DNA of 37,567 nt from Saccoglossus kowalevskii (GCF_000003605.2 NW_003134843.1:259288-296854), one strand, 5' to 3'. Counted from the first letter of the stretch, positions 23,501-35,561 are shown. Made by a program: numbers and translations. The notes: generated from the letters alone by a model not told the origin.

Positions 23501-25821
23501 AAAAAAAGGAATATTCATGCCCTGCGATGCGCTTTATCATTGATTGTTCAATGCAGTAACAGAAGTGTTTTTTGAATCAAAAATAACATTTGTTTCGGTT
23601 CTTTAACCAAACCCAACTTTTTTTATTTACATAAAGACATCTTGCTCATTCCTATCCAATCAATAAATGGCATATGAACGTATTTTTGCGTGTACCATGA
23701 AGGTATTGAACTTTTTATCAAAGTAGCGAGTCATTTTCACAATTTTCGTTCAATTACGTTGGTACAAGTACACAATTAGAGCGTGGAATCACTCAATTCA
23801 AAATTCAAGAAATTGCTTTCTATGCCTAAAGGGGTAATCCATTTATTAACTGAACAACAAAATTTGATATTACAAATTACTGTTCAGTAAAAACAGTTAC
23901 AAATATGATTTACGGATTATGGTCGTGTTAAATTAAATAGCGAGTATAAAAATCCCGACAAATACACACTCATGATTGGAACAAGCCCAAACGTTAACTT
24001 CGCCATGCGTGGAGTGCTCCAACGTCGCTATTCCAACCGATACCTTCCGACCAAGAGAAACTATGTTAGCCTTGTGTTTACACACTTTTTTAACAACCGA
24101 ATAATACAATCTTATCGCGCAGTCGACATTTGATATATTGAGTGGAATTATCATATTCAAACAATTAAATATCAAAGAACAAAACGTGATAGATTTACAT
24201 TTCTAATTGTCTGCAACTGATTGCTATAACACAAACAAACTATATATAATTATGTATGTGATTATATTGATCAAACAATTAAATCAGACGTTATATTTTA
24301 CACGGCGTATATGAATTGACAATGACTGATTCATACAGTTGAACGTATACAAGTCGTACTGTGCACATGTTTCCTCGAAGTACTAATAACAAAATTACAA
24401 TATCATGCCCTGATATATAATACATATACAATCCAATAAATTCAAAATCCAAATGAGAATGTGATATCATCAACATGATCTTTGTGGTCTATGATTGTTT
24501 ATTTACGAGACAATCTAAACATTTTATAATCTGACAAGTCAATGACTTGTTGAGAAGCACAGAGACAAAATTCGACATGCGTCCGGAAGTCTATAAATTC
24601 CATGAATTTATCATGATAGCTCGCTTACGCAATAACCCGATTTTTTGTAGTAGGCATGCACAATAGATCCATTAGTATTCAGTATACCATAATTAAAATG
24701 CAAATCCGCCCGATTCTTAAAATTAAGATCAATGTTTAGGATTTAGTAAGTTGAGTTTTTGCGCATTGAATTGCATAAACAAAGAACATAACATTGAGAA
24801 TGCATTACCGAGATTTAGATCAAAACATGTTATATGTAGTATCATGTTTTTCTTTTTATTGTTCCCAGAACTAATACATTCTGCAATAGTTTTCGCTCTG
24901 TGTATAATGAATGTAAACATTATTTTATTGTGTACATCTCCTACAATAGTATGTAACTCTCGGCCAATATTTTCTCTAAAAATGCAAAGCAAGAAGGGAA
25001 AATCAGAACCCTGTGTTTTTTTATGTGATTACATAGCATTCTGTTCGAATGTTAATCTGAGTGTTGACAACAGTCATGTGCATCTTAGCTAAAATCAGAC
25101 AAGACAAGACAAGAAATGTACAAGCATCAACCACAGGAAACTGCATCAAATGTAACAAAGAAAATAAGATTTAGTCTTCGTGTAGTATCAATAGTTGCCT
25201 TCTCTATATATCATACAGTATCATATTACCGCTCTCTAATTGCTGCATATCATACTAACTTTCTATTGTAGTTCTTGTTCCTGTCACAACAAATTAAAAC
25301 ACCTGGGATTTCCGATCGCATGCTGGCAGGTACTACACTAATTACTCCGTGCAACATCGCTAGGTTGTATGAGAGAGCGTTTGGTATCACAAAAAAAAAA
25401 TCACGCGAGAGATTTACACGATGGAACACATTAGTCATACATTTGTTAAACTAACCCCGCTGAGGCGAGGACGAATAAATCCTTCAAATATATGTTGATT
25501 TCACGCAATTAAATGTAGATCAATCTATTCAAGAGAAAGCATTGCAACTAATAAAGCGCTACGACTGACGTAAATCTATTAAGAAAATCACTAAAACGAA
25601 ATATTCGGGATAATTACCATTGTATTAATGTATTCATTCCTGAGTGATCTGAATTTATAGATACATACCAGATTAAATTGGGTGTTATTCTAACTTGTAA
25701 TGAAACGTGCAGGTGCAGACACCATGTTCATCACAATGCATGAGTAATTTGAGCGTCCATAATATATACTATGTACACGAGGTAATCAAATAATAAAGGT
25801 CTACGTGCGCTTGGCGATTTA
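20533..25821. other. Gene-free stretch
   Basis: No gene is supported. It contains a (TA)n tract at 21074-21093, a perfect 7-bp-stem hairpin at 22426-22442 and an ACAAG triplet at about 25100. Open frames of 60-113 codons, the longest at 24751-25092, show no recognisable domains. Confidence 0.45.
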
Positions 25822-25990
25822 TTAAAGCGGCGGAGGGGTCATCACCTGCGAATGCGCAAGAATTGAGCCCTAAGCGACGATAGCAACGCACGCTAAAAAC
25901 GCAAAGGCTCATGGATAGACCTTTGTTTGCAAAAAACCGACACGCTATGGCTCGTTAACGCATGCGCAGGTAACGACTTCCCTGCTTTAA
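25822..25990. mobile_element. Short MITE with TTAA flanks and inverted termini
   Basis: A 169-bp element lies between TTAA at 25822-25825 and TTAA at 25987-25990. The left end reads AGCGGCGGAGGGGTCATC then ACCTGCGAATGCGC; the reverse-complemented right end reads AGCAGGGAAGTCGTT then ACCTGCGCATGCG. Terminal design and the inner GCGCATGCG-like core match the family at 4274-4557, but the interior is different and shorter. No coding capacity. Confidence 0.6.
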
Positions 25991-28259
25991 TTACCGTTTA
26001 TGGGACTAACTTGAATTAAACTCAAATATCTCAAAATATTCAATTGTACGCTAACAATGTACTTCTTTTAAATTGGTGAATAACACTTTCTATATTATGC
26101 GTAAAAACCTGTCAAGCATTACTCGGTAATTAGCATATCTGGCATATTGCCATAATATAGTTCGTAAACCTTCACTGCATGTTCCAGCAAAGTATAACAT
26201 GATGTCGAATCATTTTATTCCTGTCATCTCGTCGTCTAAACTGTGACATTCAGCTCTACTAATCGCCAACAATTATCGATCATTTACCTTGTGTGTCGTC
26301 GTTGTCAAGCCTTTTGAGTAGGAAAATTAAAATACCTGTCTTGTATGACGCAGAGTTCCCTGTGGAATCTTATGGTTTGTACACCTATGATGTGATTGGG
26401 AATATTTTCATGTAACTTGATCTAAGCAACATATTAGCGTATCCGGTTCCGTCTAGTTTTCAGGCGAACGTTCGGCTAAAATTATTAAATCTGTTTCATA
26501 TCCTTATATATAGCATGCCATTCTGAAAAGATATTTCCGAATAACTTGCAAAGCATTCGACGCTGGCTTAGTGCCAGTGTGCTGGCTGTCAACAATCGAA
26601 ATCACGAACACCTCAATTCGAATTGCTATTCTGTTTACATTGCGGAATTTTATAAAAAAACAAGTCCGTACCGAGAGTGTGTACAATAGCCGTGTGCGGT
26701 GACTGTGGTCACTGCAGAGAACATCGTGTGATGTATTCATGGCCAGCACCGAGACGATGCTAGATTCTCCTATACAATAAAGACTATAAATGTTCATTGT
26801 AATGAATGGCGCAGAACGGCCAACCAGATCTTCACTTTAATGCAGATGATGGGGACCTAATCACAAACACTAGAACATAAAAGAGTGGTAACGATATTGT
26901 GGGCGGTAATATGTGGATGATGATAGATGGAACATTGATGAAACTATGAGAGTTAACAAACACATTAATAGAATATACTCAACTGTTTTACGATCTACCA
27001 TACTGTATGGCAGCGATACGATAAGTTTTTGCAATTGTTCCATAATTGCTCTTATTTTCTAGACTGGAAATATGTATCTCTAATAACTTGAGTGACTTGC
27101 TAAATTTAAGATATGAAAATAACTTGCTTTTGTTACATTTATTATAACTAATAAAACAGTATCTCACAAAATGTACTATTGAACCATGATTGTATTTCAA
27201 AATTGAATGCTGTTTATAATATTGAAATGAACAGATAGAGGATGAGTGTGTACAAGCTCAAGACAAACTCTATTGGTGTAATAGTTTATTTGGTATTATA
27301 CGAATACCGTGGTGAACATTTAGTCAATATATCCGGTTTGATATACATTCACCTTTGTAATCTACTATTGTTGTTTCAGAAGCGCATACAATGTGTTACT
27401 AGAATACACAACTGCGCATACAAATTGGTACATAATTGTACAATGATATATTTTATACATGTTTCGAACTATGGCACTATGGCAGCTTCATTAGCCAATT
27501 GTCAGCAAAGGGACTATCGATCCATACACGTCATATCGATACAACCGGAGATTGTGTATTTACATGGCTACTTATTAAAATTGCAAGTGTCTGGTTTATG
27601 CTTGGACATACAGTTACGATATGTTTATGGCAATTTGCATGTTATCAACAACTTGCCATTCCTCAAAAACACATGGAATTACTTTCGTTATGTAGAATGT
27701 GTATTATTAACACATCAATTTATATACAGTTTCTGTCCTATTTTGTATTTTGTGTACGATTCGACGTATACAACACTTGCAAAAAAACCCGAATAGGTTA
27801 AGTAATGAGAGAAAATACGAATAGCGTAGAGTTATATACGCTGGAACATTGGTATGTACATTGTTATACGGTATCATAACGGTGCTGGCATACATACTGT
27901 AACTTTTAGTGCGACCAAGGAAACAAATCATAACTACACAGGGGCGCTGAACTGCAAGGTATGTAGGTATAGGTATAATCATGTGCTATTAATGCATACA
28001 GAATTTGCAAAATATAACATGCATACGTTTGCATATTCATATAGCACAAACTTACACAACGGTCTAGCGAAAGCAATTATTATATCAACATCTACAGTCA
28101 ATTCCCTGTTCAACAAAACTAGATAATTACCGGTCAAAGGCTTGACAGCGCGAGTAGCCAATCAACGAATGCGGTACGTTAATACAGACAGACCATGGTG
28201 TTACTGGCCGTAAATTCTCAAAATATGTGACATCTGAACTGCATCTTTCCCAACAGAGA
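25991..28259. other. Gene-free stretch with one long unexplained frame
   Basis: The plus frame at 27242-27796 stays open for 184 codons and overlaps a 121-codon frame at 27436-27801. The segment LLLLFQKRIQCVTRIHN resembles the LLLLQKR region near the end of LINE RT proteins, but the rest does not align. I do not call a gene. Confidence 0.35.
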
Positions 28260-28681
28260 TTATGTTAAAGTGCGCCTTCTTTGGCAATTGGACGACCCGA
28301 CATTTTGTGTTATCTTTGCATGTAGACCACGCCAGTTCCGATCGGCGTATGTTTTATAGGCGCTTTCAGTGATATCTATATTTCCGGGGTCCTGAAATGC
28401 ATATTCTGCTTTCACGCTTTCGGCAACTTGGAGAATGTAGTTTTGAAAAATACATGGCAGGCGCGAATATATTCGCCAGGATCTCGTTACAAGCGATTGA
28501 GCCAGATAACTTGTTATGTCCCCTGCCCCAATGGTGTCTAACATGCCGTCATTGCGTTCGCTCTTCTTAATACCTGTTACCGGGGAATAATGCGAGAATG
28601 GCGAGTAATAATGAGACACAATTTGATGACTAAGTATCGTGGCATTCACACTCTCGGCGAGATATCTACCGCCATTTACGT
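28260..28681 (-). CDS. Unrecognised open frame, possible terminal exon
   Basis: The minus strand is open for about 140 codons, from a possible acceptor AATAGTTTCTAG ending at 28682 to a stop TAA at the low-coordinate end. No ATG begins it; the first displayed start is a GTG at 28649. The translation starts VNGGRYLAESVNATILS and contains YLAQSLVTRSWRIYSRLP and QDPGNIDITESAYKTYADRNW. Residue use looks protein-like and CpG is more frequent than in the surrounding DNA, which is why I list it. I do not recognise the family. It could be the last exon of a gene extending to higher coordinates, a fossil transposon frame, or chance. Confidence 0.3.
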
Positions 28682-30056
28682 CTAGAAACTATTTGTGAAG
28701 GTTTTCGTCGATGACTTGTTGGGCTTAATATAATAGCGATTTGGTCCACCTTTGCTTTATTATTCTGTATTCAGTTTTCCTTGTTATTTTTCACTTGTTG
28801 CGTAACGAAATTGTACCTCTGTCAAAATACCTCATGATTTTCTTTGACCTCATGACTTTCTTTGAGTGTGATAACAAGCCAACAATTATTTTTTTTTAAC
28901 TGATTTGCTCCGCTGAATTGCAGGGACATGTACTTCTCTAAACTGGTCCAGCTGTGATGATTTGTTTTTCAGTTAAATGATAATAGTAATAGTAATAATA
29001 ATAATAGTAATAATAATAGTAAGGACACGCTTGCATGCCAGTAGCGAAAAAAAAAGAACGAGTCATTATACTGGCCCGATCGAGTTGAATCACGCCCGTG
29101 ACGTAAAATCGCCCGGTCGGCGCGATATCTAAAAAAAGGCTTATGTATCAATACAAGTTTAGGCAGCATTTGACAACCACCGTGTTCTGTGAAGCTCCTT
29201 ATCCGAGTCGTGTTTTACAGTCCATCAAACCAAGTTCAGACTGAGAACCAAGCGATCACGTGTCTTCGCCTTGAATTCAGAACAAGCTAACGCGATCATG
29301 TTCTCGTCTTGCATCACACACCCTAGATCATGACATCCCTTGGGCCGCCGTAAATAGAACATTTTCGATTTGTTGTCCCCCTCCCAATTTTGGCCTTTTA
29401 AAACTGAATATACTTACAAAAAGAACTGTAAAGAGAAATCAATAACAATGATTTTTGAAAAAAATCATTATTTTCAGTAAATTCGTTACAAAACTGAAGA
29501 TTTCTTTTTCGGCTAACTTTGAACCACGGTTAATAAAGACTGGGTGAGCCGATACGTTAGAAATTTTAACATCTTGTTCAAATGAACCACACGCACAGAA
29601 ATGTGTCTGCGCTTTTAGACAATTATTTGGTCACGAGTTATTCACGTTATTCACTTTAGACTTTCCATGGACTATCGGCTGCCAATGCAGCGTCAAATAC
29701 ATAAACACCCGTTGTTTAAACCATTCAGGGCGTAAATCGGAATTTTCATTTCGAAGTCAAGGTTTAGAGTGACAAAAATATTAAATGCGTCTTTTTTGGG
29801 GAAAACGGATAAATCGTTGGAAATTTTCAAAACCTTTTTTTCACGTCACCAATTTTGAACGCATATCTAATGATATAAATACAAACTGTCCGCAAAGAAT
29901 GTTATTGTTAGCTAGAAAAAAAGAGTTAAAAGGGGAGGCCACGAACGTGAGTCGCTACCTTAATCAAAAGCTTGTTTGGTGTATCATGCTTGTCTCAATT
30001 CAATACTGCGCATGCGTATATATTTTCTTCAGTATATAATACTGTCTACTTTTCAG
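28682..30056 (+). other. 5' flank of the GPCR gene
   Basis: Contains a degenerate AATAGT/AATAAT repeat at 28978-29020 and a CpG-richer stretch around 29070-29120. TGCGCATGCG at 30006-30015 is an NRF-1-type site directly before TATATAT. The bases TACTTTTCAG at 30047-30056, eight bases before the start codon, look like a splice acceptor, so an untranslated upstream exon is possible; alternatively transcription starts just after the TATA-like tract. Confidence 0.4.
30006..30015 (+). promoter_or_regulatory. NRF-1-type site next to TATA-like tract
   Basis: TGCGCATGCG followed directly by TATATAT, about 50 bases upstream of the receptor start codon. The palindrome matches the NRF-1 consensus core. 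Its position suggests a core promoter, but a competing reading is an intron end at 30056. Confidence 0.3.
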
Positions 30057-30064
30057 AGCTCAAC

Positions 30065-32127
30065 ATGTGCGCAGCCATGACCGAACCATCGTTTTCGGAA
30101 CCAGAACCAATGTCGGAATTGCAGGCCGAGCCAGAGCCGCTCAGCAACGGATCATCATTAGCCGAACCATCCATGGAAGTAGGCGTCCAAGTTTTTCTTG
30201 TCATAATAGCCGTTATCATCGTGATTGTTGGCATTGTTGGTAACGTTCTTGTCATCGTTGTTATGGGTAGTATAAAAACCGGTAAGGACATCATTGACAT
30301 TATACACAATATATTTAAGTTATAGTTCACGATGTATCAAAGATACAAGAGCAATATGACAGGAATAATCCAACCGATTTCGTATGTTTTGACGGACGTT
30401 TCGGCCTGGAGTGTTTCGGCCAAATTTTACGATCTTCAGTACTTGAAATGAGCGTTACAAGTAAAGCCATGCAGAAATATCTCCCAACCAGATGATGCAA
30501 ACAGAGATGGTAACATGCCAGAAAGCAACGTCCCCCCCCACTTTTATTGTTAATATCCGCGATGGACATAAGAGGACATAATGATTTTCTTTCATTGTGA
30601 AATTCACACCTATTGTTATATGTGTTGATATCAATTATCTCATAACAATACGTGTGGGTGGTATAGGCTTGCTTGAAGATGTATAGAAGAAGATAACAAT
30701 AAGTGTTGACAGTATAGGTTTGCTCACAGAAATTAATGAGCTGACTAAAAAAAATGGTGTTGTCAAAGATAATGACGTGAATACAACAAGGGTTCGTGTT
30801 TTGATACAATGGATCACAGTGATTGCACTGTCGTGTTACTTCGCTTTATTCTGGAGTGGAAAATTAGTGATTTTTTGGCCAGTAGACGAAACACGTTGAG
30901 TGTCGCACCATTTTACATGGGCATTTAGATATCCATTGTTTTTTTTTAATTGTACATATTTACATTTGTAAATATTTAATACATAGTCTATTACGTGATG
31001 TCAGCATTCAGTTGTTTACAGAAATATTTAATACATGGTCTATTACGTGATATCAGCATTCAGTTGTTTACAGAAATATTTAATACATGGTCTATTACGT
31101 GATGTCAGCATACAGTTGTTTACAGAAATATTTAAAAAATAGTCTATTACGTGATGTCAGCATACAGTTGTTTACAGAAATATTTAATACATGGTCTATT
31201 ACGTGATGTCAGCATTCAGTTGTTTACAGAAATATTTAATAAATAGTCTGTTATGTGAAAGTGTGAAATAGTTGATGCAATGAACAAACTTGAACGGCAG
31301 TTACAACCAACCGACACATGTCGTCGTTATAGGGCGCGAGTTATTAGAAAAAAACGTAGGGACATTCATACCAAATGGTAGTATTTAAACTTATTCGATT
31401 TGTTTATTCCACAGGTCGGACCGTTACTGACATATTTTTGGCATCGCTTGCCGTGGCTGATGTAATAGTGTGTGTCGTGTGTGTACCTCTATTGATCGTC
31501 GGGATAACAACCCACGAAGGCCATACAGGGTTATCCTACAACGTCGAACAGTTTTTATTTTACTTCGCCACGATGTCGTCAATTCTCAATCTCACCACGA
31601 TCGCCGTTGATCGACACGACGCCGTCCTTCACCCACTGTCAAGAAAAATCACAATCGATCGCTCAAAAGCCATCTTATCGATTATATGGGTTGCATCCAT
31701 TCTGATTGCCGTGGTAATTTTTACCATTCCGGACCAATATGAGATGGTGATACTGTTCCCTGGTTTTGCCATCCCTGTCACTATCATGTGCGTCTGCTAC
31801 ATTCGTATCGTGAAAACGGCTCGCATTGCAGGGCAGAAAGCTTTACCCGCAAATCAAACAAAGCCGAAGAGTGACAAGACATTGAGGATGGTATTAATAG
31901 TCATTATTGTCTTCATCATTTCCTGGATCCCATCTTTAGTCAGCCGACTTTTAAAGTATATTGTTGACATGTCGCCCTCTAGCTTGAGCCATCTTGAAGT
32001 GTCTGCCTGTATGGTGGCCTACGCTGCTAGTGCTGTTAACTTTATCGTGTACGCAATGATGAGCCATCGGTTCAAAAGAAATATTCTGCAGGTGGGTAGT
32101 TGGTCAAAAGTTATATCCTTAAAATAG
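30065..32127 (+). CDS. Rhodopsin-family (class A) G-protein-coupled receptor, orphan
   Basis: Plasma-membrane seven-helix receptor. Exon 1 (30065-30281) encodes an acidic Glu-Pro-rich N-terminus with an NGS glycosylation site, then TM1 with GNVLV (Asn60, 1.50). Donor G|GTAAGG at 30282 and acceptor TTCCACAG before 31415 join in phase 1 to give KTGRTVTD. Exon 2 holds TM2 LAVAD (Asp88), TM3 ending DRH (138-140), TM4 Trp164, TM5 Pro193, TM6 FIISWIP (Trp243) and TM7 NFIVY (281-285), then RFKRNIL. Read through to the stop at 32127 it is 309 residues. A strong donor CAG|GTGGGT at 32092 offers an alternative end. Oddities: DRH replaces DRY, NFxxY replaces NPxxY, and Cys 3.25 is Tyr. The intron in the first intracellular loop is where melatonin receptor genes have theirs, but the ligand cannot be assigned. 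Confidence 0.88.
30282..31414 (+). other. Intron 1 of the GPCR gene
   Basis: An 1133-bp phase-1 intron defined by GTAAGG and TTCCACAG. Splicing restores the TM1-loop-TM2 sequence of a class A receptor exactly, which is the main support. It contains the 52-bp minisatellite and a 160-codon antisense open frame (30327-30809) that I regard as spurious. Confidence 0.85.
30969..31260 (+). repeat. 52-bp minisatellite, 5.5 copies
   Basis: Units begin AAATATTTAATACAT and contain CTATTACGTGATGTCAGC then TTCAGTTGTTTACAG. Boundaries are 30969, 31021, 31073, 31125, 31177 and 31229; the last unit is partial. Units differ at only a few sites, so the array is young or homogenised. It ends about 150 bases before exon 2. 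Confidence 0.95.
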
Positions 32128-32294
32128 TTATGTATGTGATTTAATTGTTATTTTTACTTTTTTGTATTTTGTATGCGCATATGATTATTTGACGTTGATT
32201 ATTTTGTTTTCATTATTTTTTTTAATAATTTGTATGTTTATATTGTTGAGTTTTTGTTACATGTATGGTTACCGTATAATTGCACATTTACCAG

Positions 32295-32336
32295 AAGGTC
32301 ATACGAAAAGCCATCAAAACCCTGATTATACAGTAG
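32295..32336 (+). CDS. Possible alternative last coding exon of the GPCR
   Basis: After donor CAG|GTGGGT at 32092, acceptor CATTTACCAG ends at 32294. The frame then reads KVIRKAIKTLIIQ and a stop, in the correct phase 0, giving a 311-residue receptor with a basic amphipathic tail that would suit helix 8. The intron would be 203 bp. The unspliced alternative ends VGSWSKVISLK. Sequence alone does not decide between them. Confidence 0.4.
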   Translation, partial: KVIRKAIKTLIIQ

Positions 32337-32606
32337 GTGAAAATTGAAGTGCTCAAACTGTGTTAGCGTCCCAATGTCATGTACATCTGCACCACCCCGT
32401 CTACCATTCTGCACGTCTTTGTGTCGGTTTTTCTTTGTGGCCAATACACACACACATACGAACATGGTTAATTAATTTTGTTGTCTGTATTGGTATATAT
32501 TATTTTTTTAGTCCAAAGTTTCTGTTCTGATAATGTATAATATAGCAATGTCAATATGGTTATAATTTTTTAAATAATTGTGGAAATGTGTATACATGTA
32601 TATATG

Positions 32607-32628
32607 AATAAACAATACACTAAATAAA
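32607..32628 (+). terminator. Polyadenylation signals of the GPCR gene
   Basis: Two AATAAA hexamers at 32607-32612 and 32623-32628 lie about 480 bases beyond the first stop and 270 beyond the alternative stop. They are the first good candidates downstream. Confidence 0.5.
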
Positions 32629-33249
32629 GCAATCGCAGTGATTATTGCGACGATAGTAGACTTCTAAGTTGTGTATGACAGGAGTTAACTTCAGGTTACG
32701 TTATTCTTGATACACCTTCCCAATAAATGGCGCCCTCGCGACGAAACGATCTCAAGGCATACTCTGCTCACCTGAATTTCAATGCTGAAGGTAAATGAAG
32801 CAGGGAAGCAGACTATCGCGCAAAGATTTGAAATGGAAGGTTTACTATTATTAGAGGAATTTCCCCAAAAAGTATCTATTATTTAACATAACTGGTATAT
32901 TTCATGAAATGAACCAAGATTCCGTAGTACACTTACTCTCTTCTGTGCTCGGTTATTTCGTAAATAGGTGCTACATGGTCATGGATTTGGTGAGTTGAGA
33001 TTGATGCTTAAAGACAATTATTGAAAAAATAGTTAATTGGGATAATGATTATTGCTACACATACACCAGAGATCGGCAACGTCGTGATAGAAAACAAAAC
33101 CATATTTATTGCCAAGTATCAGGACAGAATTGAGTGCCAAAGTAGCAAAGTTGATAATGCCAAACTCTTTTGTTTGTTTTTGTGATGAAGGAAAAACTAT
33201 CTCCTATGTATAGCCGACACTTGATATCATCACTAAAGCTTCCATCACA

Positions 33250-33477
33250 TTGGAAGGGCGGTGGTCGTCGCGCCGCGCACGTGCAACATTTGTGTTGATA
33301 AACATTGATTTTCCCCATAATCCAATGCGCCCCTTCTAATGGAAACCACGAGTGCGATACCTTCAAATCACCAACGAAATTACATAGTTAAAGCTTGGTA
33401 ATTTCTCAGTTTGTACTCGATGGTCAACGTCGTCATCTTTGTTCATAGGAGACTGTATATCTCGCGCATGCGTTGCA
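33250..33477. mobile_element. MITE copy, right end lost
   Basis: AAGGGCGGTGGTCGTCGCGC at 33254-33273 matches the left terminus at 4274. The interior (acatttgtgttgataaacat, cagtttgtactcg, atatctcgcgcatgcgt) matches 4310-4532 almost block for block. The outer right terminus is missing after 33477, and the left TTAA has become TTGG. It is an old, decayed copy of the same family. Confidence 0.7.
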
Positions 33478-35491
33478 CAAAGACTTGTGTATTAGTGCTA
33501 TTATGTAAAATATGAGAAAATATAATTATGGGTATCTGTAAATATAACAAACATTCGGACACGCTGAAATCATGAAAATATGAACGTTTATGTCATATTT
33601 CGCGCATTATGTGGTTATTCGATCGAATCTTCACACCATGTGCACAGTACCGCCAATTTACATGATTAATCTCAGTCAGCAATTTAAGTAAACCAGAATG
33701 TTACTGACAGGCGTTTACATTTTTTTTCAGCGTTTTGGACTGCAGCATTTATTGGCTGAAAAGGGAAAAAATGAGGCTACAATAGGTGTCACCGCCATTT
33801 CACGTTTTGAAAACAAAGTACAACCCATGCACTCCAATGTGTCGATGTGCAGAGACGATAACCAGCCAAGTAAATAGGACAATGAGTTTAATAATAAACA
33901 CAACCCCATGATATACATTGTGTTACAACAATTGTAGTAATTTGTTACGCTTTGTTCAGTAATTTGAAGGAAATATGGTGTAGTAACAGTCAATCAACCA
34001 ACTGAAGCCATGCTTGACTGAACATTGGTAACTGATGAATTGCATGCCCGACTGGAAGCTGGATAATAATATTTTTTTGCCATGTGCACCAACCCGACTC
34101 TATTGACATTGGTACAATTCAGTGAAAATGCTTATTGAGGAAATAGATGGTTTTCCGCTAATACGAAATATCGCATATTGTACGAAGAACGCGCACCGAT
34201 CGACTACCGCAAAAATATAACGATTTGTATTTGAACTTGAATTTCCTTTTTTAGAGCTCTATGTCAAAATGCCGATTTTTCAAAGAAGAATAATGCGTTG
34301 AGATACCCTTACTTCATCAGAATACACCTGTCAACGTAACGTCATAAGTGCCGTAATTTTACGGTATTTTATAGGGTATTTTCATCCTACCATATTAGGA
34401 AATGTGAATTCCAAACATGGAACGATTACGCGCGTAACATAGAAGTTCGCTGATTCGGGTCTAAACACTCTGGATTTCGTTATTCCCACGTGTCATTGGT
34501 AGAAAAAGATGTATACTAATAAGATTATTTTATGCGATATACTAATGTAAGTTTTCCTACTTATATCTTTACACGATTTGTATGGCACATCTCCGATGTA
34601 AAACACGTCTTTATGCAGGAACAATGGCCCAGTATATATCGACATTGTACTTTCGTCATTTGCTTTGAATGGTAACTTCCGCTTTATAGATTGCAACTTA
34701 ATTATCACGATTGAATGTAATGTAAAATCTACTTATAATGACGTCATCAGATCTGTCAGTATGTTTGTAGTTATCGATTAATTTTGTAATATCTTTTCTA
34801 AAAAGTATTTGTTTTGTGATTTTCATAAAAGCGGTGTACAATACACCACACTCAGCTTTTGTGTGTCTCAAAATGGAACACGCCAGCTCGTGATGACGAA
34901 GATGCAACGTTATTATAATTTAAAAGCGAATCACGTGAATGTCGCGGCGTGCATTAAATATCGATGATACACTAGCCAATATAATCGTATTTTCAAATAG
35001 CGTTGCGGACGGCAGTAAAACGTTTGTAATACATCCTTCGTACTGAAATAAAGGGAAGTTACCATATTATTAATTGCACCTAATTCAAAATATATTGAAG
35101 CAAAATACTAATTATCGTTTCATGTTATAATAGTGTTTGAGTTTGATGAGATTGTCACGCTCATCTGGTGTCATCAAACCATTTTATCGAACCATTTAAA
35201 TCCATATAACCTCTTTCTTCCCCAATATAAGAATTTTAAAATTTGTTACCATTTAGCACTTTTCTTGAAGTATCTAATGTCCACTTCTGATTTCTTAAAA
35301 CTCTGCTTTTGTCATACCACCTACCTCCGTAGACGAAGACATAGACATCTATTGTCTTACATATTAGGTGAGACTACTCATACAAAATTTGTAATATTAC
35401 AAAATCTGGACAAGTGGTACAATGATATAATATTATGATAATATTTTCACTTTGTGCATTACATATGATGCCCTTAATTAACGAGGGTTAC

Positions 35492-35561
35492 TGCGCCCTC
35501 GCCGATAGATTCGAAAGCCGATAGATTCGAAAGCAGATTGTCTACTATCGGAGAGGGCGCA
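35492..35561. repeat. Inverted repeat (17-bp arms) with internal direct repeat
   Basis: TGCGCCCTCGCCGATAG (35492-35508) pairs with CTATCGGAGAGGGCGCA (35545-35561) at 16 of 17 positions across a 36-base loop. GCCGATAGATTCGAAA occurs twice in tandem from 35501. It could be a small folded element or MITE end. Confidence 0.75.

Noticed and set aside
30327-30809. 160-codon antisense frame in GPCR intron 1
   Set aside because: Low-complexity Tyr/Thr/Cys-rich translation without motifs, partly over degenerate repeated sequence. No independent support.
35133-35438. 101-codon plus frame near a Arg/His-rich stretch
   Set aside because: No domain, start context or splice signals; composition is like the surrounding AT-rich DNA.
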